Positions 51,291-62,214 of a stretch of DNA of 64,000 nt are shown here, piece by piece. The position numbers and the translations under genes are program-made. The notes beneath the pieces are model-generated. The model did no database searches, had not been told where the DNA came from, and saw nothing but the letters and a program-made list of their open reading frames with translations. Each line of letters starts with the position of its first letter. The first letter of the stretch is position 1. This DNA comes from Apostichopus japonicus (lineage: Eukaryota > Echinodermata > Holothuroidea > Aspidochirotida > Stichopodidae). The stretch is from positions 15,126,001 through 15,190,000 of the forward strand of contig NC_092561.1 of NCBI RefSeq assembly GCF_037975245.1, given 5' to 3'.

Positions 51291-51578
51291 TTCAACAAGT
51301 GTCATTTTGGAGGTGACAAGAGAATAAGAACTGTTATCTGTGTGTGTTCACCTGTTAACCACAAAACCATCGTTTTAATGCCTACGTTATATATAATCGT
51401 AACTGTGACTTGGTAGTACAGGAAATTCAGGTACAAAAAAAGACAAAAGTATGAAAAGCAGAGACATACAATATTAGAGAGTTGTATCTTATTTTGTTCC
51501 TTTTCTTTTTCACAATATTTAATTTAAGTAAGTAAGAAAAGTGGGTAAGCATTACCATTAATTGTTCTCATTCATGGG

Positions 51579-51871
51579 TAGGGTTTCCCTAACTCCCCCC
51601 CCCCCACGAACCCTCTGTGGATGTCAGAGAACCCCCAACTTTTCGAGACACATTCTGAGTCATTATTATACTATAAAACGCATAACAGTGCTTCGTAAAA
51701 GATCAAATTCATAGTGTAATACTGTAGATTTGTCGATAGGTACGACTTTTGTACATTAATAAATTATACGATATATCAGATTTTAGTTTATCAAAGAGTA
51801 ATCTAGTTTTGACTTTCAGAAACTTCTCACGCACCCCCTGGGGGTTCATGCACCCCAGTTAGGGACCCCTG
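51579..51871. mobile_element. hAT (Charlie-like) MITE, probable
   Basis: The left end TAGGGTTTCCCTAACT and the reverse complement of the right end, CAGGGGTCCCTAACTGGGG, resemble each other and the GGTTCCCTAACTGGGG type of hAT termini. Length is 293 bp. Flanking octamers TTCATGGG and ATTTAGGG match only partly, so the target duplication is doubtful. Confidence 0.5.
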
Positions 51872-52987
51872 ATTTAGGGAGAGGTAAATCTAGTCAGCGG
51901 TTAACAGACGTTTAAGAAAATGCTACCGTACATCATGCTGTAATAACCTCATGGTGAAAAAACGATAACTGCAAGACAAATATTAGAAAGATTTGTTAAC
52001 TTTCATTTAAGATTACTCATTAACATGGACCGAGAACCTAAACCCAATTAATTCTTCACTGAAATAAAAATGGCATTACAAGTAACATTGTAAAACCAGG
52101 TCGAATTTCCTTTGAAGAAAAAATTATCAGATATTACATTAGCGATTTCTGCTGATTCGAAATCTTTACAACATTGACATGGCCTCTCTCAATACAAATT
52201 CTTTAAACAATGATCAAGGTAGGACATTTCCCACATAATGTTACCCCCAAAAAAGTGAATGTGATATTAATAACAGTTATTAATGTTTCTCGCTGATCAT
52301 GTTTATTATGAACAATTATGCGAAAAAGAAATCGGAATGCTTCCAGATTTATTTCTCTCGATTATTTGATATGGAATGGATTATTGAAGCTTGAGTAAAC
52401 TTTAGTTTAAAATAGGTTTGAGAGTCAAATAATATCAGTAGAGCCTGATTCAGGAGTCAATCAATAACTATACATTATTGTTGAATTTGTATACTATGAA
52501 AAATTGGTAATTCTCAAAAACGTTGCAATGTTTAGCTCATCACAACTTAATTAAAATGTCATTTTTGCAATTAATATCACACGTGTATCACGCGTGTGGC
52601 TACACCAAATGGCTAAGGAAATTAGCTATATTTATTACTTTAAAATGTGTGTTATAAATCAAAGTAAAATAACTGATAAAGTGAGTCATGTAATAATTAA
52701 TACAGATTACGTTTTCGTGTGCATCTTTTAACATCACTTTCGTCCAAACGTTTTACAATTTGCACTATCTGCTGTTAATCATATCATATCTGATAAACAA
52801 AATTAGTGGATATAGACACATGTGCATGTACACTGTGATAGTACATTGAAAGTAACGAAAGCAATTGGTTTGTGCTTTTCTATTTATCTGTTTTGAACTT
52901 GAAAATCGGCGCTGTGTACAATTGTTCTTAGTTGTTTAAACGATTTATTTTATATTATAATATATGTATATATTTATTTATTTACAG
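51872..52987. other. AT-rich sequence, no gene seen
   Basis: No supported features. Confidence 0.5.
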
Positions 52988-53241
52988 GGAAATACCCGTT
53001 ACGTCCCCTGGCCGTGTTCTGTAACCGTACGCAACAATCCCGCAAAGTTGCTGAATAAACAGACTGAGTTTTATAATCCCTGTCAAGACAGAACGCAATG
53101 CCTGTGTATTTCAGTCACTTTTCGTAACCCTCCTGATGTTTTTAATTCGGATATTTTACTTTACTTCTGTGGTGTTACGTCAATACGTGTTGTTAGAACT
53201 TCCTTGAACTCTGAGTATTATTTCGACCAAAGTCCCCACAG
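52988..53241 (+). other. exon-like open segment, unrecognised
   Basis: It is preceded by ATTTATTTACAG and ends CACAG|GTAGGC. The 84 codons between are open and include five cysteines (W-P-C, N-P-C, T-Q-C-L-C, Y-F-C). I recognise no family and see no matching neighbour exon. GC content is somewhat higher than the surroundings. It could be an orphan exon, a relic or chance. Confidence 0.2.
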
Positions 53242-55776
53242 GTAGGCCTGATGGCCTCTTTGTTCTGGCAGCACTGCGGGTCTGTGTCTGACCGCGCCGA
53301 TCGGATGCAAGGAACTGCATTGTCGTAATGGCATTGCCAATGTGGATTTTTTTTTTATACGGGCCTATGATCCCAATTCCTTATCCTCGCTTAGTCCACA
53401 AAATCACCGAAAAGAGTACGTTGATACTCCGACCTTTGGGTCAGAAGTGGGCTAGCTGTCTTGCAATGAGGGATCACGTCAAATCGACAGGGTTGATGTT
53501 GAACGTTCAGTGGTGGAACCATGACCCCAGTAAGGCGTATTTTCTTTTATAACTTTTTTTTTTCAACGTTTTTTTTTTCAACACAGTATGTCATGGCAAG
53601 ATGCAAATATGTACAACTTTTACATAGAACCCGCTCGGAAAGTTATAGCCTATAAGTGGCTTACATGATTTCTGTCTCACTCGTCGCAAAACATCGACAT
53701 GAAATTTTCGAACGAATAACGAAGAATGTTAGCAGAGAAGAGACCTTTCCTTTTTGCTACCGTGTACATCTACTAACTTAGTGGTCAAATTCTTCCCCTG
53801 CTGAAAACAATAATCCCACTTAGAAACTAAGATCTACGGTTATAACAGTTAAAAGTACGACACAATGTTGTATATGTTTATTGGAATTGAAAGTACGGTT
53901 CAACCTTGAAACTATTTGTTGTAAGCAATACCTTACCTGCAGATCAATACAGAGAACATTACGTTCCATTTCATTTCTAGCTAACTCAGGCCACATCCGC
54001 CAGGTCTCTCGCAGATAGACATGTGCTGAATGACACAAAAAAAAACCTAGTGTAGGCCACCACCATGTCTGGAAAAAAATCATTCGGTCCATCACTGTCT
54101 GTGGCGCAATAATTATTCCGCGAAACAAACTGAAATGATGAGACCACTTTAAAATTCATTAATTTAACTTTATTATGGTCTCTGCGTTGTCAAGTTGATT
54201 TGCTGTTCACGGTAGAGTGAACATTTCCACATCTCCGCATCACTCTTACTCAGAACATCGAGCAGCTCCATGCTCAGAAATAGCAGTTCAGCTGAACATC
54301 AACTGATTATATCCAATGAATAATCGGTATTTGAAATAAAGACAGAATAACAGAAGGTTGTTGTATTGCATCGCTGGTAAATATCCAAGGCATAGGGGAA
54401 AATAGTGGAGATATACAGAGACGAAATAAAGAAATCTGTTTTCATCAGCGGCGAGGTAGGTATCTACCGAGGCTTGCATTACTTTCTTAACCATTTATTT
54501 CGACGAGCATTGAATATCATAACAATATCATAACAATATCATGTAAATTCTGTATGTGTAATGACTCAATTAAGTATTAGCATATGTATACATTAATTAT
54601 CTGAAATAATTTCCATATCACTGAGTGTCATCTTTACTTATACTTCAATTACTTTTCACTTGTTTTTTGTTTGATTACAGTTGCTTGATAAGAGTAACTT
54701 CCATTTCATTCTCAATGTCATAATATCGTTATTTTGATCTTATTTACTAACATATTACGCAAAGTTTTCAATTTGATTGATATTTATTGTATGTTCAGTT
54801 GCTGAATTATCAATTTGTCGTGTTTGAATTACAAAATTTTGGCAAGATTAGCTATAAAAACAAAACTTTTGTTTTAGACATGTTAGATTATTTTGTAACT
54901 TAGTTTAGACATTTTCACATCAATCTAAATATCTTGAAAGAAATCTTTGTTGAATGTCTTCTCACGAATTCCAAAGTTCTAAAAGCTGTTCTACCTGCTC
55001 AACAGTTATTAGTTTCAGTTTGATATAATTTTTCTGATTCTTTGGTTTAACATGTATCCAGATCCTCAAATAGCGTTGATCTCCTCTCCTTTGCTGTATT
55101 ACCTGAATATTATAACTAGAGAAATTTATAGTTTGATATTTATTTAAATGTTTCTACTTAATCTTACGAATAATTGCTTTTGCCCTACATAAAATATCCA
55201 TCTGGTTCATGTTTAACGAGATTTTACAACATCGTTAGTAAATAATGAATGTCAAGGTACATTCCATAGTGATGGCTTCTCCATGAGAACATCACTGCAC
55301 ACAGTTAAATGAATCCAAATAAATGTAAATAACCCGCAGTTTGAATGAAAGTAAACTTATTCTGACGTATGACATGAACACTATTTATCACTTATTTGTC
55401 TTCACGTGTATACTAGTTAGCTCGGAAAATGAGAATAATAGGTTACTAAAACTGACAAACCCTTAAAAATGTTTTATTAAATTATCTGTTAAAATATGTC
55501 TTCGGACCTGAAATAATAAATGAAACATTGTATACACCTAACTATAATTTATGCTGTACGTATGGCATTTATCAGTTACAGAGTGCCATGAGTTATTGTA
55601 CCAGCTAAACAGATATCAGGGAGGATGTCTAATGTAGTCGAGGTTATGGCGTTCTCTGAATACCATAAAAATATAACTAATTGTGCTTAAATGGATACAG
55701 TGTAAAGTAGATCGTGGGTTTAATACTAATCCTTCGTTATTATATACTTCAGTTATCGCAGAGACAAGAACTCAAG
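53242..55776. other. upstream region of receptor 2; no gene seen
   Basis: AT-rich. A short open frame at 53328-53552 has no family support. No defensible promoter element was identified. Confidence 0.5.
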
Positions 55777-55879
55777 ATGAAGGCTAGATGTACGGGAGGA
55801 AGCCATCTGTTTTGTAAATTTACGTTACTGCTTCTTCTTACGACGAACATCTTGCCAACTGTGTCTTGCACCGATCATG
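55777..55879 (+). CDS. receptor 2 exon 1 (signal peptide)
   Basis: First ATG in this frame, with A at -3 (CTCAAGATGA). 34 codons plus one base, donor CATG|GTAAAT in phase 1. Confidence 0.8.
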
Positions 55880-58800
55880 GTAAATATATTTTTCAATTCA
55901 ATTCACTATTTACAATCCACATAATAATGTAAAGATACTAGTAGAGATCTCACAAAGTTGTGTTTGTGTAATTGATGTATATATTTGGTCCATATGGTAT
56001 TTTAAGATATAAAGATTTATTGTCTGATAGGCTCTCCATTGTTTGCTTTTTGTCTCTACCGTGTAGCTGACACAAACATTTTGTAGAATCGAGACCCTCA
56101 TAACAAGACTGACGTAAAGGTACTACTTAAAAACTTCTATATAACTACTGTATTATAAGTAAACTGCAATAATCGTTCTGAAGACAAACACTGGAGGATA
56201 ATTCGGGATAAACATATCAGATTGCACTGGTGAAACAAAGTGTGTTTCTTACAAGCAAATAAAGAAAGTTACTTTACTTTCTAATTTACTTTGTGATAGA
56301 GAATTAGCTTCACATTACGTCACATGTGTAAAACAACATTTATATATCTTCACTTATATCTCTTTCTTCCTTTGAGACATAAATAATACTGTGATTAACC
56401 CATAAAGATCTCATTAAAGCCTAGCCATTTACTTGATTTAATTTATTCTCTTCTTCACAACACTCTATCTAACAAGAATCAACTTAGAATACTAAAATAA
56501 GTTAATGCCTGTCTGGTTTATCCATTGGATACGCTTGACTTACTTCACGTAGGAATCGTTAGAGAAGACAAACGCACTTAGAACTTATGGGCAAGGCGTA
56601 ATTAATAATGTATGCTAGCATTATAATCTATATCCGTACAATGCTGTATATAATAACCAACAGGATCCAATCGACGTAAACAGAAACGAAACATTGCTAG
56701 CAAGATGTGTCTTCTATTTTGACTGTCGTTCTTGGGAAGAGGATGTGCAACCTAAGACAAAACCTGCTACAGAGTATAACAAAGGGAAAGACACATAGAT
56801 TAACTGAAAGCTTTCATACAAAGGATGGAATTAAAAACCTAATTGAAGAAAATGATCTAGTTATCTTTTAAAGACCATATTACAGTTAAAGGAACGTCTA
56901 AAGTGCTCTTAATTTATGTGAGCCTTGCTCGGAGTAGCAGAACATTCTACTTTCATTGTAACCTTGAATTTGAATAAAAAGGCCTTAGTAAATGTGCAAT
57001 GCCCAGCGATATTCTTACTGAATGAAAGCTGTTAAAATTGAAATAAGTAAGTGACAAAGGATGGTTTTGTCTAAGACAATAACCAAAGAAATATAGTTTG
57101 TGCTCAAACAAAAAGCAGCACTTTGATATGTAAGAACAATTTCAAAGAAACTTATTGATGGTCGCTTTCATCAATACCTAACACTTTTGTAGATTATTTA
57201 CCAACAAGTCTTGAATAAAATCATTGCAATTGACAGAAATATGAACTAATGGTATGTTGCTCTTAGTTTATTTAGATTGTCATACCAACAACAAAGAATT
57301 TGCGATGACGGTCATTATGCACATGCTAAATATATTTAACTTCATTTATATGTATTAGTGATTTATTTGTTCATTTATTCGTCATTATAACTATTGGTGT
57401 AGATAACATGTGGATATTTGGTGTGATCAGTACAAACAGTTTGTAGACTTTAAAGGTCTTCAGCTAAGCTGTTAAGATAATCACCAAAAAAACGGTGGTC
57501 GTGAAAATTATTGTGTTCAAAGGAAAAGAAATGAATTAACATATGTAAAAGGAGAAAAAAGTTACAAATTACATAACTTAAACAAAGGTTACTGAAAAGG
57601 AACCTCAAAGGTCCAGCTTGACGATTTCTTTTATGCGAAGTACCAAAAATGAACCCAACTCATTTTATTTCATAATCTGTGACGTCACAAGACGAGGACA
57701 CTTGCAATTCCTTCTGCATACTTTGATAATGAAATCTGGTTCAAGTATGAGGCAGAGAGTTAACCCTTAAGAAAAATTGTCTTAGAATTCTGCATGACCC
57801 TGTATTATATATTAGTTTAAACTCGAGGAAGTTTCATTCACGTTTGTCAGTTAAAAATATCATAAGTCACCAACATTTTACAGATATTCAACTATAATCG
57901 ATACACTGATGTGTCATGAACTTTGCGAGCAAAATTAATTACGCTTTGACCTAAAACAGATGTAAGTTTAGTTTTGTCATTACTAGCAAATCTTACTTCG
58001 TTGTACTATACAGTCGTAAATCTTTTGCGCGTAAAAAATGATGCAAAATTGCTTATTATCATTGTTATTCTCATTACTATTATTGTCTTTTTAATAATTA
58101 TTATTATTAACAGGTATCCTACAGACATCCTCGTGTGTAGATCGATGTGGGGCTCACTCCGAGTATTACAAATGTGGATGCGATACCAGTTGTGCCACCC
58201 ATGGGGACTGTTGCGTCGATTTTGAGTCATCCTGTGACGCCATTTTTGCTATTATTAATTATACATCAATTCAGACTGATGATAAACATTTTCAAGAAGA
58301 CATTCAGAAGTATAGGCCCTTGTACACCAGTTGCCGATCTCTCCCTACGCTATCATCCAGCACGTACTATCCTTCAAGATTTATAATGGTTACGAAATGT
58401 CCAACGTCTTGGTCTCGTTCCGATGTTCGTAGTTACTGCCAGGATGATTCGGACGCAAATCTGATTAGACTGCTTCCAGTCGAGACGTCATCTGGTGTCA
58501 TATTTAAAAATTCTTTTTGTGCTTTTTGTCACAATGTGGATCTGAAAGGTCTTACAGTTTGGAAACTGGTTACGGAGAAACCGGAGGGTAATGTATCTAA
58601 TTTGTTTGAGGTTCAAACCTCAAGAAGTCCTTGGAGTGTTAGGCCAGGATTGATTTGTGATCACGATCATGATATCTTCGTGACGTCTTGCACAGATGGA
58701 ACTACCGGTAATTTATCTCTGGCATGCAGAATGTACTTGGATCCCAAATTACAGTTAACTATCCAACATGACATACACCACTTCAAAACAGAGTACTGCG

Positions 58801-61337
58801 CGACCTGTACAGTTGTAAATGATACGCTGTTGATGACTAGAGAGAATCCAATTCTGAGTGTAGCAACTGTTGTCGTCTTTGGCGCTGGTTCTTTTTCCAA
58901 TTTCGAAGCGAGTTGCGACGACCAAGAGAATTATCCCGATGATCGAGACAGCATTTTTCAGAATGCTTGCCGGCTTTATGACACTGTTATCATCGAGGAG
59001 ACTGCTAGATTAGAAAGAAGAAACGACTGTTTGTCAAAGTTTATGAATGACACATTTCATAATGTGAATCAGGATAGCATCCAACAGATCATTCGGAGCG
59101 AGGGTAACGAACCTTTGATCGTGGAATTAATTTTGCCTACAGGCCTTGCGTTTCACCTTCTAAATACCAGTATAAAGACTGGACGCATTAAGTCCCATTG
59201 CAATGCAAATTTCGAAGTATATTTGTCGAGTAATATACCTAACGGGTCCTCCTGTAAAAGCAGTGTAATATGCAACCAAACCTGTGAAATAAACTCCCAA
59301 TATACAGTGCCCAAAACCTGCTCGCAAGCTTTTCACAGACTTCTTAACTGCTCGTATGCCGAAAAAACCGTGCCTTTTCTCAACTTCATTGTCGATGAAA
59401 TTTATCCAGAGAAGTTGGTATTTACTGAGACGAATGCAATGCTTAATAGCTCGCAGTTTACCTTCACCGAGGATGGCAATGTCTTAACATGCCTTGAATA
59501 TTTATATGGAAGATTCTTAAATATCATTAGACTTGTTCATATTGTTGGTAGCTCCCTGTCGCTGATAGGTGTTTTAGCTATTATTTGTTTACATTATGTA
59601 TTTCCAAAATTGCAAACTCTCTACGGTGTCTGTTTGGTCAATTTGTGCGTTTGTATTGTGATAACGCTTGTCCTTCTCTACGTTAACCTGATCACTAATC
59701 ATTATGAAGTAATACCCGAAATGATCGTCTTACTCAGCCATTATACAATGTTGGCGATTTTCTCCTGGCAGTTGGTGATTGCGATTCATGTGGCACGCAG
59801 TTTGGGCCGAAATGCAATCGCTAACCGAATGAGCAGAATATCGTCAAGGTCAACCGCCTTGAAGTACTGTCTAGCTGGATGGCTTACTCCTGTTCCGTTT
59901 ATAGCCGTTGGAGTCATTCTTCATACTTGCCAATGCACACCATTCTCTTACCAACGTTACTGGATGTCTGAAGGAGTTCACACGATCATCATATTCTTCA
60001 TTCCAATGAATGTCCTCACGGTGATGAGTGCAATCTTCTTCTTCATTACAATGAGAAATATCCAAATACGGGAGGACCACTCCGCTTCTCGGCATCACCA
60101 AGGCATTGAAAACTTCTCAGTTGCTTTAAGAGTAAGTTAATGTAATACGGCCTTAACGTGCCTTAACGCGCCTTAACCTGTCCCGTCCTGTAGGCACGTT
60201 CCCTACCTACCCTGGTGCGTATACACGAAAATGAATACAACTGGTTTTGTTAGCATCATTATTTTTGATGCCATCAGATAGACTTGTTCAGATATTGTTC
60301 AGAAGATTGTTGAAGATAATTATCACCACCACCATGCGTTCAGCTCAAAAGCCTGTATTAATACCATGTATATATTCTACCTGCCAGGTTGAAACAAGCT
60401 GGTAATAGTCCCCAACACTTGATTTCAGTAACAACTTCAGTCCCGCTTGTTATATGCAAAAGTTGCTATATCTAATGAGCTGTTCTGATAATCTTGAGGG
60501 AATTTGTTGGATAGTGAGATGTTCTGAAATATGGACCAAAATCATTTGTTTCGAGCAGCTTTCTGCGAAACCTCCCAACGATACTACTCAAAATATGTTT
60601 GCAAATCTTTGATGTTTTTTTTACTAATCACAGCTAGGTCTGTGCTTTTATACGTTGTTTCTTACATTCCCAGCCCAACCCATCCCCTCTGCATGTAATC
60701 TCTCGATTTGGTTTCTTCAAACGAATTTATTTTGTCACCATGTGTTTTATAAATGAATTTAAATTTAATATAATTAATCAAGATAAGAAACGTCTTAGGA
60801 ACTTTATACCGATAGAATTGCCATGCTCGCCTGTTTAATGTACTTTTTAATGACTGTCAACATTTTGCTTTCTCCATACAAATTCTTTATATCAAGATAA
60901 ATGACAAAACAAAATTCAAATCACAAATATTAATGCAAAATATTTAATTAACTATTAGTAGACTATTAAAATGAATTAATAAATACATTGTTTTTTTTAA
61001 ATATTTTTATTTCACTATTTTCGATAGTATTACGCATAACAGCAGCCTTGAACGACCTAGTATATTCAGATGTAATTAATTTGTCGTTGTTATTTTATTT
61101 TAACAGCTAGCAGTTACAACTGGATTACCATGGCTGCTTCTGAACCTGGTCATTATTTTTCCAGATCACATCCTTAGGATTGTTGCCATGGCAATACTCT
61201 CTCTTCATGGCGTATTCCTCTGCATAGCTTTCGCTTCTACTAAAACTGTGCGTACACTCTGCGTGGAGAAACTCGTCTCTATGTACGAGGGACACAGTCA
61301 ACGAACAAATACATCAGATCCACATCGACATACCTGA
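55777..61337 (+). CDS. receptor 2: somatomedin-B class-B-like seven-transmembrane receptor, 783 aa
   Basis: Model: join 55777..55879, 58114..60131, 61107..61337, phases 1 and 0. Residues 1-31 are a signal peptide (LLLLLTTNILPTVSC). Residues 42-75 form a complete somatomedin-B module with the usual eight cysteines: C42-x3-C46-x8-C55-x-C57-x3-C61-x5-C67-C68-x6-C75. A long Cys-rich ectodomain to about residue 500 follows. It carries two F-K-x-x-[FY]-C-A-x-C motifs near residues 165-173 and 258-266, and many N-glycosylation sites. TM segments are about 504-530, 536-560, 570-594, 617-638, 657-681, 705-725 and 729-751, with a ~32-residue tail. TM1 ends F-P-K-L-Q-T-L-Y-G, like receptor 1. No GPS/GAIN motif is visible. 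It is probably a plasma-membrane receptor of the Methuselah-like group. The ligand is unknown. Confidence 0.9.
55880..58113 (+). other. receptor 2 intron 1
   Basis: 2,234 bp, GTAAAT...TTAACAG, AT-rich. A short TTA/ATT run lies near the acceptor. No further exon is recognised in it. Confidence 0.7.
58114..60131 (+). CDS. receptor 2 exon 2 (SMB, ectodomain, TM1-TM5)
   Basis: 2,018 bp, open throughout. It opens with the SMB module and ends at Ala-Leu-Arg before the consensus donor GTAAGT. Retention of the next intron would stop after two extra codons. Confidence 0.92.
60132..61106 (+). other. receptor 2 intron 2
   Basis: 975 bp, GTAAGT...TTTTAACAG. Begins with a small tandem motif (GCCTTAACGT, GCCTTAACGC, GCCTTAACCT) at about 60150-60180. 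Same position and phase as intron 2 of receptor 1. Confidence 0.8.
61107..61337 (+). CDS. receptor 2 exon 3 (TM6, TM7, C tail)
   Basis: Encodes LAVTTGLPWLLLNLVIIF (TM6), P-D-H, TM7 with L-S-L-H-G-V-F aligning to N-S-L-Q-G-F-F of receptor 1, and a polar tail ending TGA. Confidence 0.9.
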   Translation, partial: LAVTTGLPWLLLNLVIIFPDHILRIVAMAILSLHGVFLCIAFASTKTVRTLCVEKLVSMYEGHSQRTNTSDPHRHT

Positions 61338-61635
61338 GTAAAATCTTGCAAACTATTCTTTGTTAACGGTATAATTCTCCAAATACAAATATAGCATTCA
61401 TTCATACACATATCTTTGTTTTATATATATTATGATGGAGGTCTTCATTAGCTTCTTTGGATTGCTACTTTCTTAATGTTAAGGTTATTCATATCGGATA
61501 TGTGCTTTTTACAATGTACGTTAATCTGTACGATTAGTCAAAACTTGTCAAATAATTCAATCACCATGTAAGAGTTGTATTCCAACTTTCGATGTCATAG
61601 TAAATAGTAACTAGTACTGTTATTGTAAGATTGAA

Positions 61636-61641
61636 AATAAA
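61636..61641 (+). promoter_or_regulatory. poly(A) signal AATAAA, receptor 2
   Basis: The first canonical AATAAA after the stop codon, about 300 bp downstream, giving a plausible short 3' UTR. Confidence 0.55.
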
Positions 61642-61892
61642 AAAGTTAAAAGACACCGTTCTTATAATATGATGTTTACTTTACTTTATAAGATTAGAGT
61701 GTCACCTGAGAGTGTGAAAGCTTTTGTTTATTTTTTTAGATGTATTTGATATCAACACTGCTAACGCATTTCACCGCGCACATTAGAGATTGTTAAAACC
61801 CATTGATTATGTTGTGATGAGTCCAAATAGAGGGCGCTAAAGAGGAACACTTTCCGTACTCCCTCTTCGTAAATTTTAAGTTCCAGGCGTAT

Positions 61893-61905
61893 AAATAATA
61901 ATAAC

Positions 61906-61946
<41 letters not shown>

Positions 61947-61955
61947 TAATAATTA
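61893..61955. repeat. (AAT)n microsatellite
   Basis: An AAT run with single ACA and AAA interruptions. Confidence 0.95.
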
Positions 61956-62123
61956 TAAGGAAAAAAAGTGGGAGAAACCGGCAAGGGCTTATGGATTACA
62001 ACTAACACGTCGGGTGGCTTCCAATTCAACATTTAAAGTCAAATTTGAAATCCTTTCATTTAGAAAGTCATTTCAGATGGTAAAACCGTAGTTGCTCTTG
62101 GATGAAAAATCCACCTAACTTTG

Positions 62124-62214
62124 ACCCGGCCGGGTATCGAACCCGGAACCTACCGATAGCTAAGCCTCATTGCTTCAAATGCCACCGCCCTTTATCCACT
62201 CGGCCACAGCACCG
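62124..62214 (-). pseudogene. tRNA-Ser-like remnant or SINE head
   Basis: The minus strand shows an A-box TGGCCGAGTGG, a D-stem GCC/GGC pair and a long class-II-type variable region. The T-arm pairs perfectly (CCGGG-TTCGATA-CCCGG). A TTGAA in the anticodon region resembles serine tRNA with UGA. The anticodon stem pairs poorly and the acceptor stem (GGTGCTG against CCGGGTC) has two mismatches and two wobbles. It is therefore more likely a pseudogene or the head of a SINE than a working tRNA. Confidence 0.55.

Noticed and set aside
55738-55746. TTATATAC as a TATA box for receptor 2
   Set aside because: It would place the transcription start only a few bases before the ATG. The region is AT-rich enough for chance occurrence.
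58667-58900. Minus-strand frames inside receptor exons (also 34017-34322, 34283-34483 and 59871-60101)
   Set aside because: They lie opposite well-supported coding exons and carry no family features.
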